The position numbers were made by a program, and so were the translations under genes. This document shows positions 17,358 to 17,725 of a stretch of DNA of 17,725 nt, piece after piece. Each line of letters opens with the position of its first letter. Positions within the stretch are counted from its first letter, which is position 1. Location of the stretch: contig JADGJG010000505.1 of the NCBI GenBank assembly GCA_027596195.1, forward strand, positions 1 through 17,725. Reading direction: 5' to 3'. The DNA comes from Podochytrium sp. JEL0797 (taxonomy: Eukaryota; Chytridiomycota; Chytridiomycetes; Chytridiales; Chytriomycetaceae). The notes under the pieces are model-generated. The model had not been told where the DNA came from and searched no databases. It worked only from the letters and a program-made list of their open reading frames with translations.

Positions 17358-17725
17358 TTATTCAAGTTTACAAAAGAAAGGAAGAGGACCGCGATCGAGT
17401 AGCCAATACATAGGTAAAAAAGAAAAGATAATCAGCAAAACGCGTTTCAAAAGACATCGGGGATACATACCTCCGCCGAAGCGGCCCCGCCGGCATACAC
17501 CGGAGCAACCAGAGGCACGTCGAGGTTGGGTGTTGACAGGTGGCGTGTTGGGCGTTGGATCCGGGCAGCGTCCGAAGGAGGCAAAGATGGACTTGAGGTG
17601 GTGTTTGACAGGTGGCATGGTGGGAGTTGGGTCTGGGCGGCGGCTGATGGACTTGAGGCGCGTTTGGTTCAAGTTTGGATGTTTAGATTTGGTGGGGGGG
17701 ATATTTAAACATCCTCGAACTTTGT
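17358..17725 (-). CDS. Unidentified reading frame X, 3' part, open at window edge
   Basis: This is identical to 11285-11652. The minus-strand frame with the LKSI...PDPTP...PPV repeats enters from the right edge without a start codon (the only candidate initiator is a TTG) and ends at 17360-17358. If X is a real gene, its 5' exons lie to the right of the window and this is the ancestral, undisrupted 3' end. The product is unknown, Pro-rich and then Arg/Gly-rich. Coding status is uncertain because the last part runs through intron-like pyrimidine-rich sequence. Confidence 0.35.
   Translation of the reverse strand, partial: KVRGCLNIPPTKSKHPNLNQTRLKSISRRPDPTPTMPPVKHHLKSIFASFGRCPDPTPNTPPVNTQPRRASGCSGVCRRGRFGGGMYPRCLLKRVLLIIFSFLPMYWLLDRGPLPFFCKLE

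Larger units (their letters stand above)
11653..17725. repeat. Tandem duplication unit 2 (6073 bp)
   Basis: This is the second head-to-tail copy of 5585-11652. It is 5 bases longer because of a GTT insertion (near 13038) and a 2-base insertion near 13297. Its last base is the last base of the window. It contains truncated DJ-1, the promoter region, the hypothetical gene with an ATG, the RRN6-like gene and the 3' part of frame X. Confidence 0.97.

Noticed and set aside
5585..17725. Transposable element as the cause of the repeat
   Set aside because: The unit edges have no inverted or long terminal repeats, and no frame encodes transposase, integrase or reverse transcriptase. The cargo is ordinary host genes with introns.

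Overview
The window is fungal nuclear DNA. Every multi-exon gene has short GT-AG introns of 43-84 nt, and genes are packed on both strands with intergenic gaps of tens to hundreds of bases. The protein families are eukaryotic: DUF4419, UNC93-like MFS proteins, a DJ-1/Hsp31-like protein and an RRN6/TAF1C-like RNA polymerase I factor. The Ser/Gln-rich RRN6-like C-terminal tail ending in a basic block plus GF fits fungi. An early-diverging lineage such as chytrids is plausible but not demonstrated. I see no transposon genes, tRNA, rRNA or CRISPR.

Left part (1-5584, single copy). A head-to-head pair of DUF4419 paralogues (one cut by the window edge) shares a 248-bp divergent intergenic region. 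The complete DUF4419 gene converges on two same-strand UNC93-like membrane protein genes, which are tandem paralogues lying nearly end to end. A small single-pass membrane protein gene diverges from the second UNC93-like gene and converges on a DJ-1/Hsp31-like gene.

Right part (5585-17725). Two head-to-tail copies of a 6.07-kb segment, 5585-11652 and 11653-17725, differ by about 40 substitutions and two small indels. Each unit holds the DJ-1 intron, exon 1 and promoter, a hypothetical plus-strand gene, a complete eight-exon RRN6-like gene, and the 3' portion of an unidentified minus-strand reading frame (X) whose start lies beyond the window. Only the left copy keeps DJ-1 exon 2, so only one DJ-1 gene is whole.

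The duplication edge falls exactly at the 3' splice site of the DJ-1 intron. At the internal junction, DJ-1 exon 1 is therefore placed, in matching phase, before the tail of frame X, giving a predicted chimeric transcript. The RRN6-like gene is intact twice, while the small hypothetical gene has a stop codon near the start of copy 1 and a shifted C-terminus in copy 2. The window ends on the last base of the second unit, so a longer array, a contig break or an assembly artefact must be considered. I found no defence-type or otherwise novel multi-gene system. The most notable feature is the duplication and its junction.
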